Assembly: GCA_964444365.1 (NCBI GenBank)
Contig: CAYUHJ010000004.1
Span: forward strand, 37,154 to 101,153
DNA from: CAYUHJ01 sp964444365
GTDB lineage: Bacteria > Planctomycetota > Planctomycetia > Gemmatales > Gemmataceae
Length of the DNA: 64,000 nucleotides
Direction of reading: 5' to 3'
In this document: positions 32,201 through 36,526 of the stretch, piece after piece
How the letters are laid out: each line of letters opens with the position of its first letter
How positions within the stretch are numbered: the stretch's first letter is position 1
Translations under genes and position numbers: made by a program
The notes under the pieces: generated by a model
Told to the model about the DNA's origin: nothing
The model's input: only the letters and a program-made list of their open reading frames with translations
Database searches by the model: none

Positions 32201-32337
32201 ATATAGAGACACTGCTCCCAGAGAACGCCGTCCTGAATGTTTTTCCGCCCCGAAATGCCGTCCCGAACAATCCTTGGGCGCATGCCGAGCCGACGCATTA
32301 TGTAGGAAATGCGAGTCTGCCAAAAATGAATCCATAG
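17272..32337 (+). CDS. Giant Calx-beta/SdrD/PKD/RHS/Hint polymorphic toxin with C-terminal DddA-like DNA cytidine deaminase
   Basis: 5021 residues; ATG 17275 or ATG 17323 may be the true start. Order of parts: basic N-terminus and planctomycete tag (LEDRSLPGS, about 58-66); Ser/Pro-rich linker; two Calx-beta domains (about 312-540); an SdrD-B Ca-binding domain (about 547-658, WQDGNRNGIQDSGE); two identical Calx-beta repeats (664-930); two more (939-1190); several PKD domains (about 1217-1935, WGDGT cores); RHS/YD repeats (about 2187-4404) ending in the core signature (LFYLADRRGSVAGIV, then LGRFTTPD); a helical linker; a Hint domain from C4676 to N4821 (AHN|TY) for self-cleavage; and a 200-residue toxin. 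The toxin has the zinc deaminase motif H4943-x-E4945 with C4971 and C4974 (GHTEAEA; TCSFCHAH) and the LLPENAxLxVxPP stretch of SCP1.201/DddA enzymes, which convert C to U in double-stranded DNA. RHS repeats normally cage the toxin; the adhesive front suggests surface display. Confidence 0.9.
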   Translation: MMVVPSLSLRRPRGRPLMLRLYRQLFRRVFARFFPPRVTNRLPPARRRRVPLAVGQLEDRSLPGSVADVLVAAVLGGVASEPIVAVAGALGEQAFAGAVGEGGGEPVSLTSPVFDSVDLNSPPLPSLLSEAATETGSTPPAGSVASDPPTPFDPFDDLIPNGVGVDIYTSTATNPFSHDGGFPSQPEEGGGSLTTPVSDLDSSPSQPASESTTGLSLANLGGTLPTIPLPTLASKESSQSAGPLAGDASVSTPLGDAPAFTARSAVPESDPTADPFPWAGDPTDPGFIPEPAAFSVQADTPTEPPSGLPRFLVVAADPTASEVGASTGVFRITRVGPADAEQTVYFTLEGSAKSGVDYETEYNSDKLLKEATFAPGQRALAVTITPTANGTVDPERTVDLTIVPSLTGDYAVDSMSKATVRIAADAGDPAPPSGTPTAGNPVVWVRTADATASEFGKGTAGFEVFRREAGDDYAKALRVYYRAVTDNSADNPLATEGTDYSFAVKSVLISAGQKSAALVVNPTDDTLLEGTETVRVELVATPPGGTVGDFVWQDGNRNGIQDSGESGFGGVTVALYSVGDGGKLFFQAKTTTDYLGKYSFADVLPGEYAVRVVAPDGYGFSPQSAGNAATDSDADSSGQTSVFTVESGLSLDGIDIGLMSTSSPQVLLYTQSGGSYEGSTGSVLVQRSGGDLSSPLAVDLDLGAVPGYPTATLGTDYTLSVGGVPVAVTNGRFQVTIPAGQTGVSVVVSAATDALPEGNEGVRFAVVPSDRYWVTGPIPEIGGYGWAASNFIVFDSSPQVLLYTQSGGSYEGSTGSVLVQRSGGDLSSPLAVDLDLGAVPGYPTATLGTDYTLSVGGVPVAVTNGRFQVTIPAGQTGVSVVVSAATDALPEGNEGVRFAVVPSDRYWVTGPIPEIGGYGWAASNFIVYDKEQGTASSTGPAVSLVYGTGGVTEGQSSSFSVHRSGGDLSAPLDVTLTVTAAGADYGVDYRFYRTGGTESPIALGAGTTFTVTIPAGQTNVPVSVRGIADGLIEGFERASVSINGSSSYALGGPSVTDLWVSDVPPAVSLTPGTTSVSEGGSSSFTVYRNGGDLATPLDVTLQASPSPLRAGADASDYVLLVGGTPLTPDADGKYHVTIPANQTSLAVTFSAKTDSEVEPTEGLWLQVIAGSGYQLGGPAAAEWLIRDVPNGAPASTKYQVVGTSTVATILDDDSKLVFSNTAITPGSPVAADEFVATGPVTLATFRDADPLRTADDYEVTVSWGDGTPLDTEGDVEVTPDGAGGFQVVGDHTYEKAGWFVVTVTVTAVYRQDPADPYSQVLFRRSATTRVTAVVSPPEVTVEPVNFLTGVKCVPVTPLSTGGVEVARFVPDENIVDPVARYSAVVYAGDGTGGVPARIEADPLFPGQYRIVTPTLRYNAAGTYELFVLVLDRSPGLKPDGERVGNTRVRIDVTDPAEAGPTTVEVAPVSDAVEGQTVGGKAIAQITIPGQSVPLGSVSVRIDWGDGTPAVNGVVEFVPGFAGGTRFIVRTPNHVYVAPGSYGVEVRVTVGANPVVIRGTTITVRDAQVELTSAGLQLPAASGAVVGVAVGTPHFRLAELTTADPEDTGSQYTAWVAWGDGTGGAATVRGSGGQLWVEGTHAYASTGKYRAAVFLQNVNLGNGRVGADADAWFHEVDVEVVDLPEGGEYRPNYSRHESWGGWNWPVGVLRVESAGDTSDLRAWVDWWGDGSQPQQAILTSLGSVEPQLGEDGYTGTATYYDVAVDARSSESTYRWVSAFDGFTDAKTYTPEAGAVASGSGGKLTWDVTASDAPFQRPNGWVDPTPVVDPGQALTLPAVLEFLDPDPDAIDVDPAERYAAVIDWGDGTADDVGEFAVGEVGRFQVIAPSHTYTKAGTYTVTVFVRGLELTAGPDADPNATLLSGFTVVVGSGATPATPPDTLATWQIWAGQRRDERDASTWVSAGPSGQVSTNTGAVRIAHELDFDRSPGTSVGLDPTLVYNSSTVSPRPVIEARFGTGGAAVAAVRAVLTWAGQDQAPVTFTAAGASDVWGIAVRPDAAQATGVYDWKLTLTPLDPAGNPVTDGSGNPVSMVSTGVAQVVSNDASPFGAGWMLDDLWRLVPNADGKGGALIAYGTGESRYFPKQGLGFASPAEDFGTLRGFCDGFVYRDRYGTEWRFTPAGRLFEIVDRHGLKSSFAYDGTGRLSGFTAVDGNTVGVRYNALVQNKRYAVVFDESGGRTVRLSRTAGAVTILDPDDTTRVLSNDPSGRVTTDAWGTRRASYLYDPATGLATGFREGTNSSFTVASVAAAGLWGNGPARAPAPVSKGTVTDPRGNATASALDLLGRSLTTVFADATTAQSFRNAAGQVIRFVDQRNYATSYGYDGRGNLVSIAYPDGSGRAFAYDPVFSQVTRQTNGYGATTTSVLNATGDVVLVTDPLGNQTGYTYYDGKLAGLVKSLTDARDHTDSFQYDPETRRLTVSIDAKTQTTSYGYDGFGNPSTITQGSLPNNSTATAYDVMNRLQASFDAYGVRVGAWTYNPQGQVTLATDARGMKTESTYDPRGLTKSVTEGLGSPYARTTSFGYDSAGNRTSVTRPRDYDNSFTLGGGFFASEPRTETTKTAYDKMNRPIRVTEGFGTTSSRTTYHTYDDAGNRTVTRSSQLYDAALDEIDGLGLPLTPYWVRSRAEYDAMNRVTEFTDGINPGSAARVTRTAFDADGRVATTTDPLGRVTVSGRDPLGRVVSLTEAANTALARTTLTAYDPVGNVSFTTDPLGRVTRYTYDARDQMETMVEAAGTPVQRTTRYGYDARGNREFVHAPRWHDGELDGLKAKYPSLYKNEVAFVTTKYEYDANDRLKAVTEGANLAQGVWVPTASADMTVLLPHDRPVTSYQYNVAGDVIAVTDALGRTTRTFYDLFGRREAEFLNVRTGDQSARATLWTYDAADNVRSERTADARTTPITGETVRDLFNFVLRVDNSYQYDLFDRVTTATMAASSSGFEPLLSGPPVTRYEYDAHDNVTKEIDPRGTQTRYEYTALDQVKTETLAFGTDDARTATYEYDRVGRMTASIVTGYDPVAKLTRSLRTDSVFDALGRQIRVTTTPSAGFGTVRVTRSTYDAADNLLTATDPLNRRTAYQYDALDRVVRVTDAAHSAAYARTSAVGYDAADRVVWQATPRKYDAELGVVTNYLSQSAANVVITRTAYDGLGRAALTIEAANATVAELGHAPPITRVKSDILGRTEYSLSPVRDAAPGRAHAVHVSYNRYDGATSTEEGTWAFAGGAVALPGFFTPLRTDTADYDWAGNLTKEVTGVSNTPDLFSRPRWTDHRYDALGRVAVTQEHIDNAENIRATIRRYDPNGNVLQVVVQNLNSTGDMQVRSTGFEYDYLNRVTKTSAAAAVDPAAFVNIGVAPRATPAGDPTFAGYETSTLDTLAVYDGFDNVVKTTDPRGVSSVATYDAYGSKVSFTAASDWNKADPTISPLFHASPTTTWDYDAAGQLRSVVDPVGARTEFVYDPLGRLSKATEAVGAPEERYSTTRYDAADNPLRVTTNASTKAPVVVGGKSFVYNRPTVTGYEYDPLGRIHKAVDAPDLSDATILATFGHTRPWTETDYDAVGNPVRVRQNVSNSGSDLVTVARVGYDDLFRRVRATSGESDSGSLSVIGDTSVVRDVRSTYDSVDNVITVRDSSGVLTAFNYDLIGRKTQTIVGADQAANQLVTTLGYNTFDQMTREETPAKSMSKGYEYDRAGRMTATILHPQWQRIDYRYDKAGNQTKATETIHPTWFVAPSETPTGPTAKDFRQDITTTSFDALGRPVSVANPADQFSGFATTYRYDALGRVDFVLEPETNGKYYGRLFEYDKLGRRVIEHWIARTGYTASGTAKDEVTNAIRTVYDSADHVVYSFEATDDSRQVQVANAGTASVRVTAVAPETWETAQTTWILRAYDRLGRLRTADSATIYGGVLTYTSDAAGRVVRVEDPDGGTTAYGFDLAGRPTGETLANAAGKATTFTFGYKAAADAKTDQVGRLDLIETVTGWAAAVPTGMAAVIGSFRYDAFGREVYRGWRTPPTEAALNGEREQFQTEYGTDPLVNLGLVTVEKRNGALFSSEEKYAFANRDFKYDYGPRGQIIKTTVTTPGSPGEVVVPSEKDATGNAPYPSITDALSTARAYRPLQLGKYRATYDTAGRVVTMTDNPPADRSQEVRQWRFTYDARGRLVRVVEGRVKWKSDGSAVLAGTWRSLVRTDLDYDLEDNLVWRKVTYLVAGNYANDEYGNPLPRAAGQTVTHRYAFDRGRLYADHTVSGAPWTLRYLFGPNGAPLARLDAGGPLFYLADRRGSVAGIVNPAGDVAKRVRYENTAVAERVGAVTDRLEVGGVPYEYAVQMSVFGSRWMDPGLGRFTTPDGGGPGFSPYPVANNSVPNVEGSSWWSTTWAGMVVNDVRAYNAAIWQGPEYSGASWAEQFWDNAGRAYNASYTFRGAVEIAALPITFVEGIRADVRGYQSKNYSRGASVGWAIANNLPLSGAGMRLGEAIEGQSLSGADLGRKLSTGERWLAVGLAAIDLFPFGKAARTGWTAVRATARGGMSLTTASGRAVARELPGRILAAAGRAAADASVSRWGGAAARWVANLGPEARVGARWAERNLPGLNNVLDDVIHGGLGRVNTRLHDNAARAAERLGFKACFDAGSPIATRDGDKPIEDVKDYETYGDECDWTISRNEHDPDGPLVWRRVLRKFVRQSLVTDIYVQGRRFGTTFEHPFFPRHRNEWTAAGELKVGDELRLMSPGWLPIEKIVETGDVRTVYNLEVEDDHTYFVGCDEWGFIVWAHNTYLDPNTGQLATARRNSQIAKEVETQLIGIGLSKTEARQLSRAGAAEGMNGQGLVDAINRGDLAARHLATGGQGGFAYGIERILPEFDGVTTHSILITNEGRVIPFQSGNASTRYRYSSIGHTEAEASIWIRENGSRGGTIYHNNTNGTCSFCHAHIETLLPENAVLNVFPPRNAVPNNPWAHAEPTHYVGNASLPKMNP
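19261..20053 (+). repeat. Perfect tandem duplication, period 402 bases (two Calx-beta domains)
   Basis: Bases 19261-19651 and 19663-20053 read identically (391 bases), with an 11-base joint between them. Each period encodes 134 residues, so the frame is kept. The lack of even silent differences implies a very recent duplication, gene conversion or an assembly artefact. Confidence 0.9.
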
Positions 32338-32340
32338 GAG
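32336..32340 (+). promoter_or_regulatory. Shine-Dalgarno site overlapping the toxin stop codon
   Basis: AGGAG overlaps the TAG stop of the toxin gene (32335-32337) and lies five bases before the immunity ATG. Ribosomes ending the giant ORF can start the immunity protein directly, tying immunity to toxin synthesis. Confidence 0.7.
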
Positions 32341-32345
32341 TAGCG

Positions 32346-32735
32346 ATGCGAATCCAAGATATGTTTCGTTCGTATACAGCGAATGATCTAGATACCATCA
32401 GCGATGTGCTGCGAACTCGAAATGACAAAGGGGAGAATGCGTTCTGGATAACTCGGGGCGACGACAAATTTCCCATGTTGTCTGTACTTATTCGTGGCGA
32501 ACTTGCGACTCTTCAGTATTTCCGCAAAGACCGTGATGCGGGACTTGCGTCAGTTGGTCAAAAGCCAACTACACTCAAGGAGAATGTCATTGCTTTCCCT
32601 ATTAGTCAAAACAGCGCTGATGATCTTCTGATTCAGAGCGACAGCCTAATTTCTGTCGAAAAGGCAATCAAAGCAGTTCGGGAGTTTTTTGAATCGGGTG
32701 AAGTGCCAAAGTCGGTTGAATGGCTTGAACTTTAA
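32346..32735 (+). CDS. Imm1-like immunity protein for the DddA-like toxin
   Basis: 129 residues from ATG 32346. The pattern matches the Imm1 family, to which the known DddA immunity protein belongs: an early FWITRG strand, KFPMLSVLIRGELATLQYF, a Gly-rich turn (GLASVG), late LISVEKAIKAVREFFESG, and the closing xxxEWLEL, which resembles the TWSEL end of the Burkholderia protein. It has no signal peptide, so it would act in the cytoplasm by blocking the deaminase active site. Only eight bases separate it from the toxin stop. Like the toxin tip it is AT-rich compared with the window, so the pair was probably acquired together. Confidence 0.85.
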   Translation: MRIQDMFRSYTANDLDTISDVLRTRNDKGENAFWITRGDDKFPMLSVLIRGELATLQYFRKDRDAGLASVGQKPTTLKENVIAFPISQNSADDLLIQSDSLISVEKAIKAVREFFESGEVPKSVEWLEL

Positions 32736-32944
32736 GCGCCCCCCCGTCCCAGCCCTTGCCTTCCCCTGGCAGGTCGGCAGATGTGCCGAGCGAAATTGTG
32801 GTCGCAGTCGTTCCCAAATTGTCGCTGTGAGGATTTGGCCGCCTGAGTTCGACCTTTCCCGAATTGCCACGAATTCTGGAGTACACGACCGCGACGTGAC
32901 GTAACCCATCATGGCATGACAAAACTCGTATGCCGGGGAGACGT

Positions 32945-33262
32945 TCAGACCGGAGGGGTGCGACGCCGTTGGCGAGTCTCGTACTCGGCGAGCCAGCGTT
33001 CCAGAAGTGCGACGGCGGTGACGAAGTCGTAGCCCGACAGTCGCATCAGGTCGATCGTGTTGAGGTTGCGGTCGCAGGCGAAGCAATGCGCCAAATTCGT
33101 TCGCGGGTTGACGTAAGCCAGCATCCCGCCGCAGTGCGGGCACAGGAACACGAACCGCCCCTCCCGCACCTTCGACGGCGGGCCGTCCCGGCCGATGGCG
33201 GCGATCGCCACCGCCATCGGCAAGTCGTTGCGGATCCGACGCAGTCGCTCGGCCGAGAACAT
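32945..33262 (-). CDS. CHC2-type zinc-finger protein (primase N-domain-like, 105 aa)
   Basis: One zinc finger of DnaG type: FLCPHCGG, then AHCFACDRN sixteen residues later, followed by the usual IDLMRLSGYDFVTAVALLE helix. In DnaG this finger binds template DNA; here there is no polymerase domain, so it is a stand-alone finger as often carried by insertion elements and ICEs next to transposition genes. The start is ATG 33262. It faces away from the TIGR03067 gene on the plus strand. No transposase is nearby, so it may be a remnant of an element. Confidence 0.78.
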   Translation of the reverse strand: MFSAERLRRIRNDLPMAVAIAAIGRDGPPSKVREGRFVFLCPHCGGMLAYVNPRTNLAHCFACDRNLNTIDLMRLSGYDFVTAVALLERWLAEYETRQRRRTPPV

Positions 33263-33341
33263 TCACGACAGCCGTATCAGCAAGGATCTCATGGGGGCGT
33301 CTTTCGAGCGAACACCGTCACTCTTTGGGGTACTTCTACCT

Positions 33342-33770
33342 ATGACCGGCACCAATTTGAGCTTCGTTTTCCTTGGCATCCTTGTCTTGAGCGGGACTCC
33401 AGACGTCCGGGCCGCCGACCCATTTCCCCAAGAGCTTGAGGGCAAGTGGACCATCTCTGCTCACTCGTACCGGGGCGAGCAAAAGGACACCAAGGGTGAG
33501 GTCGAGTTCGGAAAGGACACCGTGACGTTTCGGATCGGGCGGAAGCCCTTTACTGCGACCGCACGGGTGGACGCGACGAAGAAGCCGGCCCAGATCGACC
33601 TTTCGTACCAGGACGGCCCGGCCAAGGGAATGACCTTCAAGGGGATCTACCGTCTCGAAGGCGGGAAGTTGTTTCTCTGCTGCCACCCGACCTCGCGTCC
33701 GGAAGCCTTCGAGACCCCGGAGGACACCGACTACTTCCTCTTCACGTTGTCGAAGCCCAAACGCGACTGA
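33342..33770 (+). CDS. Secreted planctomycete TIGR03067-domain protein (142 aa)
   Basis: The start is ATG 33342, chosen because it opens a standard signal peptide (NLSFVFLGILVLSGTPDVRA, cleavage near RAA|D); the upstream frame lacks protein character. The mature part follows the TIGR03067 pattern: ELEGKWTISAHSYRG, VEFGKDTVTFRIG, the KKPAQIDLSYQDGPAKGM turn, then GIYRLEGGKLFLCC. The family is expanded in planctomycetes and its function is unknown; a lipocalin-like beta barrel in the periplasm is plausible. It is monocistronic as far as seen, with a hairpin about 125 bases downstream. Confidence 0.85.
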   Translation: MTGTNLSFVFLGILVLSGTPDVRAADPFPQELEGKWTISAHSYRGEQKDTKGEVEFGKDTVTFRIGRKPFTATARVDATKKPAQIDLSYQDGPAKGMTFKGIYRLEGGKLFLCCHPTSRPEAFETPEDTDYFLFTLSKPKRD

Positions 33771-33896
33771 TTCGTGATTGTTGTGATGGGAAATCGGGTT
33801 CCCTGACAGCGGCGGCGTTGGTAAGCCCGAGTGTGGCAAGAATCGCGTTCGATGAGGAGGGTTGGAAATCGCACCCACCGAAGGTCGACCCTGCCA

Positions 33897-33921
33897 GGGT
33901 ACAGGTCCGAAAAGTGTACCC
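33897..33921 (+). terminator. Inverted repeat GGGTACA...TGTACCC, possible terminator
   Basis: Seven-base perfect arms with an 11-base loop, followed by TATTT, about 125 bases after the TIGR03067 gene. Weak as an intrinsic terminator but well placed. Confidence 0.3.
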
Positions 33922-34020
33922 TATTTCGACCCGATTCCATGTTTCGTAAGCGAATCCGCGTTGTCCGAAACCCTAGAAAACAAGGCAAATCGCGGGTATC
34001 CGAAAGTTATCCGAAGGGCG

Positions 34021-34070
34021 TCTTGGCACTACGGAACCGAAGGTTGAAGGTTCGAATCCTTCTGGGTGTA
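34021..34070 (+). other. tRNA 3'-end remnant (T-arm and acceptor strand), possible attachment site
   Basis: Bases 34046-34062 form a perfect T-arm: GAAGG, TTCGAAT, CCTTC. They are preceded by a degenerate anticodon-arm-like stretch (CTACGGA) and followed by a 7-base acceptor-like strand (TGGGTGT) with A. No matching 5' acceptor strand or D-arm lies in the 80 bases upstream, so this is not a complete tRNA. Tyrosine recombinases often leave such 3' tRNA ends at element borders. No integrase is visible in the window. Confidence 0.4.
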
Positions 34071-34130
34071 CTTGAAAATCAAGGGTTTCGTGACGGCGAC
34101 TTTCGGCTGTGTACCAAACTCTGCACCAAA

Positions 34131-34155
34131 CCTCCGGGCCTTCCCGGAGGTTTTT
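34131..34155 (+). terminator. Rho-independent terminator
   Basis: Perfect 8-base stem CCTCCGGG/CCCGGAGG with loop CCTT, followed by five T. It lies 60 bases after the tRNA remnant, as expected downstream of a former tRNA gene. Confidence 0.75.
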
Positions 34156-34593
34156 CCGTTTCAAGCGGTGCCAAGATCGCCCTTCGCCGGGACGTTCCTG
34201 CCTCTCACCCGGCCCAACATCCTCGGAACCGGGCCAGGAGATCGGCCTGTTCGCGGGTCCACGACAGCAGTTCCGCCAGTTCGAGGTTCGCGTCGGTCCG
34301 CGGATGCTCTCGTCTTCGACACCGCCCATGCCCGACGAGTAATACTCGGGCTCAACTGATCCTCCAGCGGGCCGGTGTGCTTCCCGTCCTCACCGTGCTG
34401 GGCAGTGGAAGCGGTGCAGGCGTCGTACCGGCCGATCCCACACTCGACGACTGCTCCACGGCTGGGGCTTCGCCTGCCGGGAGTGTTCCGACAGATCCAG
34501 CGGCACAAATCGCCACCGTGTCGTCGCTTGTCAGTCGGAGCGAGGACGCTAGAGCAGTCGGAGGCCGTCCCACATCCCGAAGAGCCCGCACCC
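34156..34593. other. Gene-free interval (438 bases)
   Basis: Open frames exist on both strands but none has protein-like composition or a start signal. The region leads into the DUF262 gene, whose promoter should be here; no clear boxes were found. Confidence 0.4.
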
Positions 34594-36496
34594 ATGCCCG
34601 GTTCCACCTTTCAGACCAACCCGATCGACCTGCTGAAAATTCTGGACGACTGCCAGCGGGGCGTCATCCAGCTCCCCGACTTCCAGCGGAGTTGGGTGTG
34701 GGACGAGGACCGGATCAAAGGGCTAATCGCTTCGGTGTCGCGGGCCTTCCCGGTCGGGGCGTTGATGTCCCTGGACACCGGCGGCGACACCGCCTTCAAA
34801 CCCCGCCCGGTGGAAGGGGCACCGGCGGCGGCTATCGCTACCAACCCCCAGTCGCTCCTCTTGGACGGCCAGCAGCGGGTCACCTCGCTCTACCAGGTCA
34901 CCCTCCGCGGGAAGGTGGTGGAGACGCAGACGGTGAAGAAGAAGCGGGTGCGACGCTGGTTCTACCTCGACATCCGCAAGGCCCTCGACCCGGCCGTCGA
35001 CCGCGAGGAGGCGGTGGTCGGCGTGCCCGAGGACAAAACCGTCCGCTCGGAGTTCGGCCGCGACGTGCTGCTCGACCTGTCTACCCCGGAGAAGGAGTAC
35101 GCGGCGTTGATGTACCCGGTGTCCCAGGTGTTCGACTGGGACAGGTGGCAGGACGGGTTCGACGAGCACTGGGCGGGGGACGCCCACAAGGCCGTCCGGC
35201 AGGAGTTCCGGGCGTTTAAAAACCAAGTGCTGGAGAACTTCAAATACTACCGCATCCCGGTCATCGCCCTGGACAAGTCGACCTCGCGGGAGGCGGTGTG
35301 CGTGGTGTTCGAGAAGGTGAACACCGGCGGCAAGCCGCTCGACGCGTTCGAGCTGGTGACGGCCATGTACCGGCGTCCGGGCACGAACTCCGCAAGGACT
35401 GGTACGGCGACGGCCAGAAACCCGGACGGCACCGCCGCCTCGCCGACACCCTCCGCCCGCACGACGCGAACACCGGCATCCTGGCCGGCGTGTCGAACAC
35501 CGACTTCCTCCAAGTGGTCTCGCTGTTCCACACCCGCGAGAAGCGGCGGGAGGCCGAGCAGGGCGGGAAGACCGGCAAGGACCTGCCGGCGGTCATCGGC
35601 AACCGCCAGTCGCTGTTGCGGCTGCCGCTGGAGGCGTACAAGAAGTACGAACGGTGGTCGAGCACGGGTTCACGAAGGCCGCCAAGTTCCTCCACCAGTT
35701 GCACATCTACCGCACCTTCGACCTGCCGTACCAGTCGCAGGTGGTGGCCCTGGCGGCCGTCCTGGCGGACATCGGCGACGACTGGGAGCACGCCGCGAAC
35801 CGGGAGAAGCTGGTCCGCTGGTACTGGAACGGGGTGTTCGGCGAACTGTACGGCTCGGCGGGGGAGACGCGGATCGCCCGCGACTTCCTGGAGGTGCCGG
35901 CGTGGCTCAAGGGCGGGCCGGAGCCGTCCACCGTCCGCGACACCATCTTCCGGGCCGACCGGCTGAAGAGCATGCGGTCGCGGCTGTCGGCCGCGTACAA
36001 GGGGCTGAACGTGCTGCTCATGGCGGAGGGGGCGAAGGACTTCCGCTCGGGGCAGGCGTTCGATCACACCGTCTTCTTCGGGGAGAACGTGGACATCCAC
36101 CACGTCTTCCCGCAGGACTGGTGCAAGAAGCAGGGCCTGACCCCGGCCGTGTTCGATTCCATCCTGAACAAGACCCCGCTGTCGTACCGCACGAACCGCA
36201 TCGTCGGCGGGGCCGCACCGTCGGCGTACCTGGCCCGGCTGGAGTCGGGGAACGCGGCCAACCCGCCCATCCCGCGGGCCACACTCGACGCCCTCTTGAG
36301 AACGCACCTGATCGACCCGGACCTGCTGTGGGGCGACCAGTTCGCCGACTTCATGGCGGACCGGCAGAAACGGCTGCTGGCCCTCATCGAGCGGGCGACC
36401 GGGAAGCCGGTGTACGGCGGCCCGGTGGCCGAAGAGGGCGAGGACGTGGAAGAGGACGAGGAGGACACGATTGAACCGATGACCTCCTCGGCCTGA
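34594..36496 (+). pseudogene. DUF262-DUF1524 (GmrSD-like type IV restriction) protein, two one-base frameshifts
   Basis: From ATG 34594 the frame encodes a DUF262 ParB-like NTPase domain (LPDFQRSWVWDEDRIKGLI; LLLDGQQRVTSLYQ; FEKVNTGGKPLDAFELVTAM). At about 35370 the reading moves to a second frame (ELRKDWYGDGQK; FLQVVSLFH), and at about 35654 to a third (VEHGFTKAAKFLHQLH), which ends with the HNH-type DUF1524 nuclease (VDIHHVFPQDWC; SYRTNRIVGG). Inserting one G at each point (tac-G-cggcgtcc; cgG-gtggtc) restores a single protein of about 633 residues. GmrSD-like proteins cut modified phage DNA. As read, no complete protein can be made; either the gene is dead or two bases are missing from the sequence. 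Confidence 0.85.
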
Positions 36497-36526
36497 ACGG
36501 GTGTTTGTGCTTGGTGCCTTGTCCGG

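Noticed and set aside
33995..34070. Complete tRNA gene
   Set aside because: No 5' strand pairs with TGGGTGT, the anticodon arm does not close with a 7-base loop, and no D-arm is found.
33973..34329. 118-codon minus-strand ORF containing EGFEPSTFGSVV
   Set aside because: This peptide is the well-known artefact of translating the antisense of a tRNA T-arm; it supports the tRNA remnant, not a gene.
35360..35660. Programmed ribosomal frameshifting in the DUF262 gene
   Set aside because: Two shifts with no slippery heptamer or downstream structure seen; one-base loss is the simpler explanation.
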